Source: JAWWBG01 sp033721095
GTDB taxonomy: Bacteria > Actinomycetota > Nitriliruptoria > Nitriliruptorales > Nitriliruptoraceae
Direction: 5' to 3'
DNA: 7,454 nucleotides
Assembly (NCBI GenBank): GCA_033721095.1
Contig: JAWWBG010000138.1
Location: 1-7,454 of the forward strand
In this document: in pieces, positions 1 through 5,584 of the stretch
Position numbering within the stretch: position 1 is the first letter of the stretch
How the letters are laid out: every line of letters begins with the position of its first letter
Program-made: the position numbers and the translations under genes
Notes under the pieces: model-generated
Seen by the model: only the letters and a program-made list of their open reading frames with translations
Databases searched by the model: none
What the model was told of the DNA's origin: nothing

Positions 1-1
1 G

Positions 2-109
2 ATCGCCGATCGTGACGACGTCCCGGACGGTCGCGGACTCGTCGACGCCGTGATCGATGAGGTCGAGCAGGCTCGCGAGTACGCCGAGAAGCTGGAAGCC
101 AACCGCTGA
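2..109 (+). CDS. C-terminal end of an unidentified protein (partial)
   Basis: Only the last 35 residues are in the window, running from the left edge to a TGA at 107-109. The frame is open, and most of its codons end in G or C, as in the other genes here, so it is very likely real coding sequence. The tail is charged and should form an amphipathic helix (roughly residues 12-34 of the visible part, starting GLVDAVIDEVEQAREYAEKL). Some flavin-dependent oxygenase and oxidoreductase families end in such a helix, but nothing visible identifies the family and I do not name it. The gene ends 59 bases before the next start, and a promoter-like region lies between, so the following genes probably have their own transcription start. 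Confidence 0.7.
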   Translation: MADRDDVPDGRGLVDAVIDEVEQAREYAEKLEANR

Positions 110-114
110 CGAGA

Positions 115-143
115 TTGGTCAAAACGAGAACGTGTTCTACTTT
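115..143 (+). promoter_or_regulatory. Putative promoter of the oxidoreductase-ferredoxin-SDR operon
   Basis: A -35-like TTGGTC (115-120) is separated by exactly 17 bases from a -10-like TACTTT (138-143), which fits the TAnnnT pattern of actinobacterial housekeeping promoters. Transcription would begin near 149-151. That leaves a short leader holding the ribosome site at 157-161 before the GTG at 169. The -35 match is only partial. The support is the spacing, the position just after the previous stop codon, and the palindromic operator lying between and over the two boxes. No transcript data are available, so this is a prediction. Confidence 0.5.
126..139. promoter_or_regulatory. KstR-like operator (GAGAACGTGTTCTA)
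   Basis: AGAAC-GT-GTTCT is an inverted repeat with perfect 5-base arms around a 2-base centre (127-138). Beyond a 2-base mismatch on each side, symmetry resumes as AAA (122-124) against TTT (141-143), giving a 22-base near-palindrome at 122-143. The mycobacterial KstR operator is known as TnnAACnnGTTnnA; this site meets every fixed position except the first T, which is G. The site fills the spacer and overlaps the -10 box, as expected for a repressor. The 2-base centre separates it from the actinobacterial LexA box, which has 4 bases between GAAC and GTTC. Another TetR-family regulator with a similar half-site remains possible, and no regulator gene is in the window. Confidence 0.6.
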
Positions 144-156
144 GTGCGCCCCACCC

Positions 157-161
157 GAAGG
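157..161 (+). promoter_or_regulatory. Ribosome binding site (GAAGG) supporting a GTG start at 169
   Basis: GAAGG lies 7 bases upstream of the GTG at 169 and 13 bases upstream of the in-frame ATG at 175. The 7-base spacing is normal and the 13-base one is long, so the GTG is the better start. The far upstream TTG at 115 would place the promoter and operator inside the gene. Confidence 0.5.
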
Positions 162-168
162 CGTCGTC

Positions 169-693
169 GTGAGCATGCGTGACCAGATCCGCCTCACCGA
201 CGACGAGATCGCCGCGTTCCTCGAGGCCCCGCGCAAGTTGCAGCTCGCGACGCTCAACGGCGACGGCAGCCCCCACCTGTCCACGATGTTCTATGCCATG
301 GTCGACGACCGCGTCGCCTTCTGGACCTATCGGAAGTCACAGAAGGCCGTGAACCTCATCCGTGATCCCCGGGTCGCCGTGCTCGTGGAGGACGGGATGG
401 CCTACGAGGAGCTCGCCGGGGTCTCGATCACGGGCACGGCCGAGCACGTCACCGACCCCGACCGCATCCGCGCCATCGGCCGGGCCGTCTACGTCCGCTA
501 CATCGGCAACCCCGACGACCCCCACCTCGATGGCTTCCTGGACCACCAGGTCCAGCGCCGAGATGGTTTCATCATCCATCCGGAGACGACCGCCAGCTGG
601 GACCACGCCAAGCTCGCTGCCGGCCACACCCCGTCGGGTGCTGCCGGTGCGGGCGAGACGCAGCCAAGCACCGCTGAGGGAGCGAACGCATGA
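169..693 (+). CDS. Split-barrel FMN/F420-binding (PPOX-like) oxidoreductase
   Basis: This 174-residue protein resembles the pyridoxamine 5'-phosphate oxidase-like split-barrel superfamily, in particular the small actinobacterial F420-dependent reductases (FDOR-B type). The N-terminal part has the usual pattern: a helix (about 11-20), the strand LQLATLNGDGSPHLSTMFY (24-42), and strand VAFWTY followed by S57-x-K59-x-x-N62-L-x-x-DPR. Family knowledge places that last segment near the cofactor phosphate. SITGTAEHV (86-94) is the next barrel strand, and WDHAKL (144-149) is the typical C-terminal end. Residues after 150 are Gly/Ala/Thr-rich and look disordered. Such proteins are small soluble dimers that reduce varied substrates with F420H2 or flavin; the substrate here is unknown. 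The GTG at 169 is chosen for its ribosome site; ATG 175 is the alternative. Its stop overlaps the ferredoxin start (ATGA), so the two are translationally coupled. Confidence 0.85.
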   Translation: MSMRDQIRLTDDEIAAFLEAPRKLQLATLNGDGSPHLSTMFYAMVDDRVAFWTYRKSQKAVNLIRDPRVAVLVEDGMAYEELAGVSITGTAEHVTDPDRIRAIGRAVYVRYIGNPDDPHLDGFLDHQVQRRDGFIIHPETTASWDHAKLAAGHTPSGAAGAGETQPSTAEGANA

Positions 694-887
694 AGAAGAT
701 CAAGGCCGACTACGACGCCTGCGAGGCCAACGCCGTGTGCGTGTCCATCGACCCCGAGGTGTTCCACGTCGACGACAACGACTTTCTCCACCTCCGCAGC
801 GAGGAGGTCACGGCCGACAACGAGGCCCGGATGATCGAGGCGGTCAACCGCTGTCCCAAGGCGGCCCTGTCCATCGTCGAGGAATGA
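690..887 (+). CDS. Small ferredoxin of the CxxxxxC...CP type (FdxD-like)
   Basis: This 65-residue acidic electron carrier has Cys11, Cys17 and Cys55-Pro56. The first pair forms C-E-A-N-A-V-C, where the position that would hold the fourth cluster-binding cysteine is Asn14. Family knowledge says such actinobacterial ferredoxins usually carry a 3Fe-4S cluster, or a 4Fe-4S cluster with a non-cysteine ligand, and often pass electrons to cytochromes P450 or other oxygenases. The CE(G/A)NAVC motif resembles mycobacterial FdxD, a member of the KstR regulon as I recall it. The ATG overlaps the stop of the preceding oxidoreductase gene by 4 bases. A strong GAGGGAG (676-682) lies 7 bases upstream. No P450 or ferredoxin reductase is in the window, so the partner is elsewhere or is one of the neighbours. 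Confidence 0.9.
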   Translation: MKKIKADYDACEANAVCVSIDPEVFHVDDNDFLHLRSEEVTADNEARMIEAVNRCPKAALSIVEE

Positions 888-942
888 CCCACCACCCGCA
901 CCCCGGCAGGTGAACCACTCGCCGCGACCGCGGCACACAACC

Positions 943-949
943 AGGAGAG
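943..949 (+). promoter_or_regulatory. Ribosome binding site AGGAGAG of the SDR gene
   Basis: This purine-rich stretch, with core AGGAG at 943-947, lies 6 bases before the ATG at 954 and fixes the SDR start. The 66-base gap after the ferredoxin shows no clear promoter or terminator, so the SDR is probably on the same transcript but translated from its own site. Confidence 0.7.
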
Positions 950-953
950 CAGC

Positions 954-1724
954 ATGGCATTTCGAGGCAAGGTCGCGCTCGTCACGGGCGGCGGATCCGG
1001 GATGGGACAGCGCCTGTCACAGCGGCTGGCCGAGCAGGGCGTCAAGGTCGCCGCGGTCGACCTCAACGAGGAGGGCTGTGCCGAAACGGCGAACTACTCC
1101 GACAACATCACCTCGTTCACGTGCGACGTCACGGATGCCGACGCGCTCCGCACGATCGTGGACAAGGTCGAGTCCGATCTCGGGCCGATCGATCGCTTTG
1201 CGGCGGCCGCCGGGATCATGCCCTCCGGCCCGGTCCTGGAAATGGCGCCGGAGACGATCTTCAAGGTCATGGACGTCAACTTCCGCGGTGTCGTCAACAC
1301 GGTGTCGGCCATCCTGCCGGGGATGATCGAGCGTCGATTCGGTGACGCCATCATCTTCAGCTCGTTGATGGGCCACACGCCCGCGATGTTCCTCGGCGCC
1401 TATTGCGCCAGCAAGCACGCCGTGAAGTCGTACGCCGAGATCCTCTACCACGAGAACCGCGACAGCGGCGTTCGGTTTGCCTGTGTCTGCCCGCCGGCGG
1501 TCAAGACGCCGTTGGTGAACCAGTTGGGCCCCGAGGTCAAGAGCCTCGACGCACTGCCCGACCGGTTCAACCTCACGTCGGACCAGGTGATCGACGCGAT
1601 CGAATCGGGGCTCGACAAGGGCAAGTTCTGGATCATGCCGGGGATTGCCGCAGCGTCAGCCAAGGCCTACGCGATGTCGAACTCGTTCCACTGGCGCAAC
1701 CTGCACAAGATCGAGGGCCGCTGA
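954..1724 (+). CDS. Short-chain dehydrogenase/reductase (SDR), classical type
   Basis: This is a 256-residue NAD(P)-dependent alcohol/ketone oxidoreductase of normal classical-SDR length. The nucleotide-binding motif TGGGSGMG is at 11-18. Asp36 at the end of the second strand (AAVDL) favours NAD(H) over NADP(H). Asp58-Val59 should contact the adenine. The catalytic set is complete: Asn109, Ser137, Tyr150 and Lys154 (YCASK), with the usual 13-residue Ser-Tyr spacing. Two common motifs are altered: NNAG is AAAG (84-87), and the PG after the sixth strand is Pro180-Pro181. The C-terminal part (about 190-256), which shapes the substrate pocket, does not identify the substrate. It lies downstream of the ferredoxin, apparently in the same operon. 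In Mycobacterium tuberculosis, as I recall, fdxD is also adjacent to an SDR gene, in the mce4 steroid-uptake region. A hydroxysteroid or hydroxyacyl-CoA substrate is therefore plausible but unproven. Confidence 0.93.
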   Translation: MAFRGKVALVTGGGSGMGQRLSQRLAEQGVKVAAVDLNEEGCAETANYSDNITSFTCDVTDADALRTIVDKVESDLGPIDRFAAAAGIMPSGPVLEMAPETIFKVMDVNFRGVVNTVSAILPGMIERRFGDAIIFSSLMGHTPAMFLGAYCASKHAVKSYAEILYHENRDSGVRFACVCPPAVKTPLVNQLGPEVKSLDALPDRFNLTSDQVIDAIESGLDKGKFWIMPGIAAASAKAYAMSNSFHWRNLHKIEGR

Positions 1725-1736
1725 GCCGGCGGCAAC

Positions 1737-2666
1737 TCAGACAATCGGCGGCGGCGGGCCGGCGCGGGGCGTTCGCCAACGTGACAGCCCCCGCACCGTC
1801 GGATCGGCGGTTGCGCGCGGACGGAACGACCACAACAAGCCTGCCGTCGCGATGAGCAGCGCGGCCGCGGCGGTGGCCGTCCCGTCGTCATCCTCGCCGG
1901 TCGCGCCTGCCGCCACGGGTGGTTGGTCGGATGGCTCCTCGGAGGGCGTGGATGGCTCCGGAGCAGCAACCGTCGGTTCCTCCAATGGACTTGGCTCGGT
2001 GACGGGGGCGGGTGGGCCAGGCGCCCGGCCGGGTGGTGGGGGTGCGACGGGACGAAACTCGGTTGGGTCTGGTCCCGGTTGGCTGGGCTCGGACCCGACG
2101 GGGTCAGGTTCCGGGCTCGACGGTGCCACCGTCAGGGCGTCGTCGCCGGGAGCGGCGAACCGGACCTCGAAGGCGTCAGGCCGCACCTCGCCTTCCGGCA
2201 CGTCCGGCAGCACGACGACATCGAGGACACCAGCCTGCGCAAACCCGGTGACGTCGAAGCTCCAGGCCGTGCCGTCCTCGTTGGCCAGCCCCGATGACTG
2301 CGCCAGGTCGCAGGCCAACGTCGGTCGAGACTCCCAGCGGCCGGCCTCGGCCGGTGCCCACCGAATCGCGGACGGACAGGCGAGCAGGGTCGGGGTGCCG
2401 AGACTTCCCTCCACGTCGAGGCGCAGCATGCGTGCCTCTTCGCCCGGGTCGAGGATCCAGCGGACAGCACCCACTGCGGTCGGGCCGTCGGGACCGGCGC
2501 TCACGACCATGCCACCTGCCGGGGCGTTGGGCGGTGGTGGGACCTCGACGACGAGCCCGGCCTGGGCCCGCCACCACCAGCCGACCGCCTCGGTGTCGGC
2601 GGCGCGCGCGGGCGCGAACATCATCGCCAGCAGGGCGGCCAGCAGCAGGGCACGGGCGCGCCTCAT
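1737..2666 (-). CDS. Membrane-anchored surface protein with Pro-rich stalk, function unknown
   Basis: I do not recognise this 309-residue protein. It begins with a signal peptide: MRRAR, a hydrophobic core (about 7-19), then a likely cleavage near APARA-AD (22/23). Residues 24-178 form a probable extracellular domain rich in predicted beta strands, with three adjacent Trp (30-32) and two cysteines (97 and 119) that could form a disulfide. GTAWSFDVTGF (132-142) recalls strands of beta-sandwich domains of the DNRLRE/CBM kind; this is a weak resemblance. Residues 181-252 are a Pro/Glu/Ser-rich stalk. A single hydrophobic helix (about 263-280) and an Arg-rich tail follow, so it is a type I membrane protein. 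The ATG overlaps the stop of the MFS-ABC gene (ATGA), making it part of the transport operon. It may help present or bind substrate at the cell surface, or stabilise the transporter; both are guesses. A longer open frame reaches 2852, but it would overlap the ABC gene and hide the signal peptide. Confidence 0.85.
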   Translation of the reverse strand: MRRARALLLAALLAMMFAPARAADTEAVGWWWRAQAGLVVEVPPPPNAPAGGMVVSAGPDGPTAVGAVRWILDPGEEARMLRLDVEGSLGTPTLLACPSAIRWAPAEAGRWESRPTLACDLAQSSGLANEDGTAWSFDVTGFAQAGVLDVVVLPDVPEGEVRPDAFEVRFAAPGDDALTVAPSSPEPDPVGSEPSQPGPDPTEFRPVAPPPPGRAPGPPAPVTEPSPLEEPTVAAPEPSTPSEEPSDQPPVAAGATGEDDDGTATAAAALLIATAGLLWSFRPRATADPTVRGLSRWRTPRAGPPPPIV

Positions 2667-5584
2667 GAGATCGTCCCGGATCGTTGGATGGCCGCGACGT
2701 CGCCGCCGAGATACGAGGTGACCACGTGCGGGTCGCGGATCACGTCCTGGGGTGAGCCGACGGCGATGGGCCGGCCGATGTCCATCGCGACCATGCGATC
2801 GCTGAGGTCGGTGACCAGCGGCACGTCGTGCTCGATGACCAACATCGCGCATCCCACCTCGTCACGCAGGTCACGCAGCAGGGGACCGAGCGCCTCGGCC
2901 TCGCGCTGTGCGATCCCGGAGGAAGGCTCGTCGAGGAGCAGGACGTCGGGGCCGTGCGCGGACACCATCGCAAGCTCGACGATGCGGCGGGTCCCCGTCG
3001 ACAGCTCGCGCACGAGCTTGCTGCGGTAGGCACCGAGCCCCATCAGCTCGACCAGGTCGTTCACGGTCCAGGCGACGTCGACCTCCTGTTCGATCACGGC
3101 GGGGAGCCCGAGTGTCGCCGCGACGTGGTCGCGGTGGCGCAGGTGCCGTTCCAAACCGAGGGCCAGGTTCTCGGCCACGGTCAGCGACGGGAACAGTCGT
3201 GCGTCCTGGAACGACCGACCCAGCCCGAGGGCCGACCGGCGGTGTGGCGGCAGGTCGGTCACGGCACGGTCACCGAGGAGCACGTCGCCGGTGTCGGCGC
3301 GAACGTGCCCGGAGATGACGTCGAAGAGGGTCGTCTTGCCGGCGCCGTTGGGTCCGATGATGCCCAGGATCTCGGCCGGTGCGACCTCGAGGTCCACCTG
3401 TTGCAGCGCGACCACGCCACCGAAGGACCGGGAGATCCCGCGCACGGCCAGCGCATGGCCGTTGCGCTCGGGTGCCGCGGGGGACGGAGGCGTCGACACG
3501 GTCGCCGCAGTCGACCCGGACGACCGCGACGAACGTGCCGGGCGCCCGTCCGAGGCCTTGGACGCACCTTCGAGGAACACCGACCGCAGCAGGTCGTCGC
3601 GCCCGAGCAGGTCGGCGGTCGCACCGTCGAAGCGGATCTCGCCCTTCTCCATGAAGTAGGCCCGGTCGGCGATCGTCAGGGCGAGGTTGACGGACTGCTC
3701 GACGAGGATCACGGCCGTGCCGCTGTCGCGAATCCGTTCGACGGCTTCAAGCAGCTCCTCGACGACGATCGGCGCGAGGCCCAGGGAGAGCTCGTCGATC
3801 AGCAGGAGTCGAGGCTGCTGGATCATGGCCATCGACAGCGCCAGCATCTGCTGTTCACCGCCGGACAGGTTCCCGGCCATCGTGGTGGTGCGCTTCCCGA
3901 GGACCGGGAAAAGGCCGAGGGCTGTGTGGGTCCGTTCGACGGCTGCCTGCTCATCGTGGTGCCACGTGGCCAGGCGCAGGTGCTCGGCGACGGTCAGCGT
4001 CGGAAAGATCGCCCGGCCGCCCGGCACCTGGATGATCCCGAGGCTGCTCGTGCGCTGGGCGTCGGCGTGCGTGATGTCATCGGGCCCCAGGAAGATCGAG
4101 CCTGCCGAGGGTTCGGTCAGGCCGCTGATCGCCCGCAGCAGCGTCGACTTGCCCGCACCGTTCGTGCCGAGCAGGGCGACGATCTCGCCCTCGCGCACCT
4201 CGATGTCGACGCCGAACAACACCTGCACCTGGTCATAGGCGACGGCGACACCGCGACACGTCAGCAGCGCCCCGGACGCGCTGTCGCCGGACGGTCCGTG
4301 CTGGCGGGCCGACAGTGCCAGGGCAGCCTCGGCACTGTCCACGTCGCCGCGCACGAAGCGCCGGGCCGAGCGGGCCACGAGGCCTGCGATTGCCAGGCTG
4401 GCTGCCAGGACCACCATGACGGCTCGGTAGCCCTCGGACTCGCCGAGGCCGAACAGCACGAGCGACGCCAGCGCGCCGACCGCCAGCCAGACGATCGCGA
4501 TTGCGTATGCCTGGCTGCGCAGGGCAGGAGGTGACACGCGCCCGACGAGGGGGAAGTACGCCGGGTTGAGCGCTCCCGTTCCCAGCGCCGCCACGGTCAT
4601 CACGACCATGGCGGCTGGCGCCCAGGGGACGATCGCCATCAGCAGGAACCCACCGCCGAGCCAGACGCCCCCGAAGCCGGTGATCACGGCGAGTCGCGGC
4701 GTGTCGCCGGCCGCCTCGGCGCGCTCGGCCCACCACAGGCCGAGGAAGAACCCGCCCACGGTCCCGAGCGCGTACAGGAAGGCGACGACGCCCCGCTGTG
4801 TGGCCGAGAACCCGTGTTCCTTCTCGAAGAACAACGACAACAACGCCGGTGTCGAGACGATCGCGACGCCGAGAAACAGCGCGCCGCCCCACAGGCGCCG
4901 CAAGGTCGCCACGGCGTACAGGCGCCGTCGGGCCTCGCCCCAGCCGATCGGTGCGTCGGCCACGGCACGGCTCGCCAGTTCGGCATCGATCGTCGCACCC
5001 CGCAACGGCTCGCGCAGGCGAGCGGCGAGGGGAACGAGGACGAACGTCGGGATCGCGAGCAGGAAGAACGCCCACTCCCAGGACCAGGCGTCGGCCACGA
5101 CGCCCGCGATCACGCCGGCCAGGCCACTGATCGGGTTGGCCAGCCGGTGGACGAAGAAGATGCGGTGCAGCGTCTGGGGCGGGTAGTAGTCGTTGAGGAG
5201 GCTGGGGTGGACGACCTCGTTGGTGATGCGCCCGATCCCGGCCAGCAGGCGGACGAGGAAGAGCAACGCCACCGACGGCACCAGGCCGGTGAGGACTGTC
5301 ATCGACCCCCAAAGGATGGCCGCACCCGTCGCAAAGCGCACCCGGTTGGCGCGATCGGCAACCACGCCGATGGGCAGCGCCGCCAGCAGGATCGTGGCCC
5401 CGGAGATCACCGCGATCGCGCCGATGCCAACGTCCGAGAGCCCGAAGGCGTCGCGGATCTCGGGCGTGAGCGCGGCAAATGCCCAGCGGTCGAACTCGTC
5501 CACGAAGTTGAGCCCGAACAGCACCAACAGCGGTCCGGCGGGGGCGCCGGCCGTGAGGCGCTCGAGACGCTGGCGCACGCTCAC
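2663..5584 (-). CDS. Triple fusion: MFS transporter - LivF-like ATPase - LivG-like ATPase
   Basis: One 973-residue chain carries three normally separate proteins. Residues 1-410 are a 12-helix major facilitator with motif A at 73-83 (GVVADRANRVR) and a central loop near 189-231. Residues about 439-673 are a LivF-like ABC ATPase: Walker A GTNGAGKST (473-481), signature LSGGEQQ (573-579), Walker B LLLIDE (593-598), and VEQ (628-630) at the switch position as usual for LivF. After a Ser/Thr/Pro-rich linker (674-709), residues 710-966 are a LivG-like ATPase: Walker A GPNGAGKTT (744-752), Q-loop Gln793, Walker B LLLLDE, and switch His919. Its signature is the odd LSTGTRR (861-867). Even numbers of MFS helices put the ATPases in the cytoplasm, where they would drive the LivHM permease encoded just upstream. 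The GTG start overlaps the livHM stop (GTGA) and has GAGG 7 bases before it. There is no stop or frameshift at the junctions. Confidence 0.92.
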   Translation of the reverse strand: MSVRQRLERLTAGAPAGPLLVLFGLNFVDEFDRWAFAALTPEIRDAFGLSDVGIGAIAVISGATILLAALPIGVVADRANRVRFATGAAILWGSMTVLTGLVPSVALLFLVRLLAGIGRITNEVVHPSLLNDYYPPQTLHRIFFVHRLANPISGLAGVIAGVVADAWSWEWAFFLLAIPTFVLVPLAARLREPLRGATIDAELASRAVADAPIGWGEARRRLYAVATLRRLWGGALFLGVAIVSTPALLSLFFEKEHGFSATQRGVVAFLYALGTVGGFFLGLWWAERAEAAGDTPRLAVITGFGGVWLGGGFLLMAIVPWAPAAMVVMTVAALGTGALNPAYFPLVGRVSPPALRSQAYAIAIVWLAVGALASLVLFGLGESEGYRAVMVVLAASLAIAGLVARSARRFVRGDVDSAEAALALSARQHGPSGDSASGALLTCRGVAVAYDQVQVLFGVDIEVREGEIVALLGTNGAGKSTLLRAISGLTEPSAGSIFLGPDDITHADAQRTSSLGIIQVPGGRAIFPTLTVAEHLRLATWHHDEQAAVERTHTALGLFPVLGKRTTTMAGNLSGGEQQMLALSMAMIQQPRLLLIDELSLGLAPIVVEELLEAVERIRDSGTAVILVEQSVNLALTIADRAYFMEKGEIRFDGATADLLGRDDLLRSVFLEGASKASDGRPARSSRSSGSTAATVSTPPSPAAPERNGHALAVRGISRSFGGVVALQQVDLEVAPAEILGIIGPNGAGKTTLFDVISGHVRADTGDVLLGDRAVTDLPPHRRSALGLGRSFQDARLFPSLTVAENLALGLERHLRHRDHVAATLGLPAVIEQEVDVAWTVNDLVELMGLGAYRSKLVRELSTGTRRIVELAMVSAHGPDVLLLDEPSSGIAQREAEALGPLLRDLRDEVGCAMLVIEHDVPLVTDLSDRMVAMDIGRPIAVGSPQDVIRDPHVVTSYLGGDVAAIQRSGTIS
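2687..3457 (-). other. LivG-like ATPase domain of the triple fusion
   Basis: Residues about 710-966. Walker A, Q-loop (RSFQDARLF), Walker B with Glu886, D-loop (SSGIAQRE) and switch His919 are all intact. The signature LSTGTRR departs from LSGGQ or LivG's LSYGQQ: the second Gly is kept, but Gln is replaced by Thr and Arg. It should pair with the LivF-like half as an intramolecular heterodimer. Confidence 0.85.
3566..4270 (-). other. LivF-like ATPase domain of the triple fusion
   Basis: Residues about 439-673. All ATP-hydrolysis motifs are present, including catalytic Glu598 and a consensus signature. The Q-loop reads VPGGRAIFPTLTV from residue 520, so Gly522 stands where LivF proteins normally have Glu or Gln (VPEGRR or VPQGRR). 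The D-loop reads LSLGLAP. Confidence 0.85.
4355..5584 (-). other. MFS domain of the triple fusion
   Basis: Residues 1-410 hold about twelve hydrophobic helices, roughly at 17-38, 52-74, 85-100, 104-120, 150-165, 170-188, 232-252, 264-286, 298-320, 322-346, 357-382 and 387-405. The helix 2-3 loop has a good motif A with the conserved Asp and Arg (GVVADR). The matching loop of the second half is degenerate (GLWWAER, 282-288). Asp29, Glu30, Asp32 and Arg33 in or near helix 1 are charged residues that could bind substrate or protons. The domain looks complete and functional. Substrate and direction are unknown. Confidence 0.85.

Noticed and set aside
126..139. LexA (SOS) box
   Set aside because: The actinobacterial LexA box has four bases between GAAC and GTTC; here there are two, which fits KstR instead.
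115..168. Longer oxidoreductase gene starting at TTG 115
   Set aside because: It would put the -10 box and the operator palindrome inside the gene, adds residues that do not resemble the family, and lacks a ribosome site; GTG 169 has GAAGG at good spacing.
922..933. Palindrome CCGCG-AC-CGCGG between ferredoxin and SDR
   Set aside because: A 2-base loop is too small for a stable hairpin and such GC palindromes are common here by chance; no T-run follows and no known operator matches.
1645..2721. Long plus-strand open frame of 358 codons
   Set aside because: Low-complexity Ser/Gly/Ala-rich translation lying antisense to the surface protein, whose minus frame shows a signal peptide, membrane helix and ATGA overlap.
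2667..2852. Upstream extension of the surface protein to 2852
   Set aside because: The extra 62 residues are Arg/His-rich frame-shadow of the ABC gene and would bury the signal peptide; the ATG at 2666 overlaps the ABC stop exactly.
3497..3499. Internal GTG starts (residue 696, also 411 and 415 in the fusion) making separate ATPases
   Set aside because: GTG codons exist in the linkers, but none has a clear ribosome site and the frame is unbroken, so one fused protein is the simpler reading. Internal initiation cannot be fully excluded.
2828..4534. 568-codon plus-strand open frame opposite the ABC region
   Set aside because: Translation is rich in Arg, Gly, Gln and Asp with no recognisable domain; typical antisense shadow in GC-rich coding DNA.
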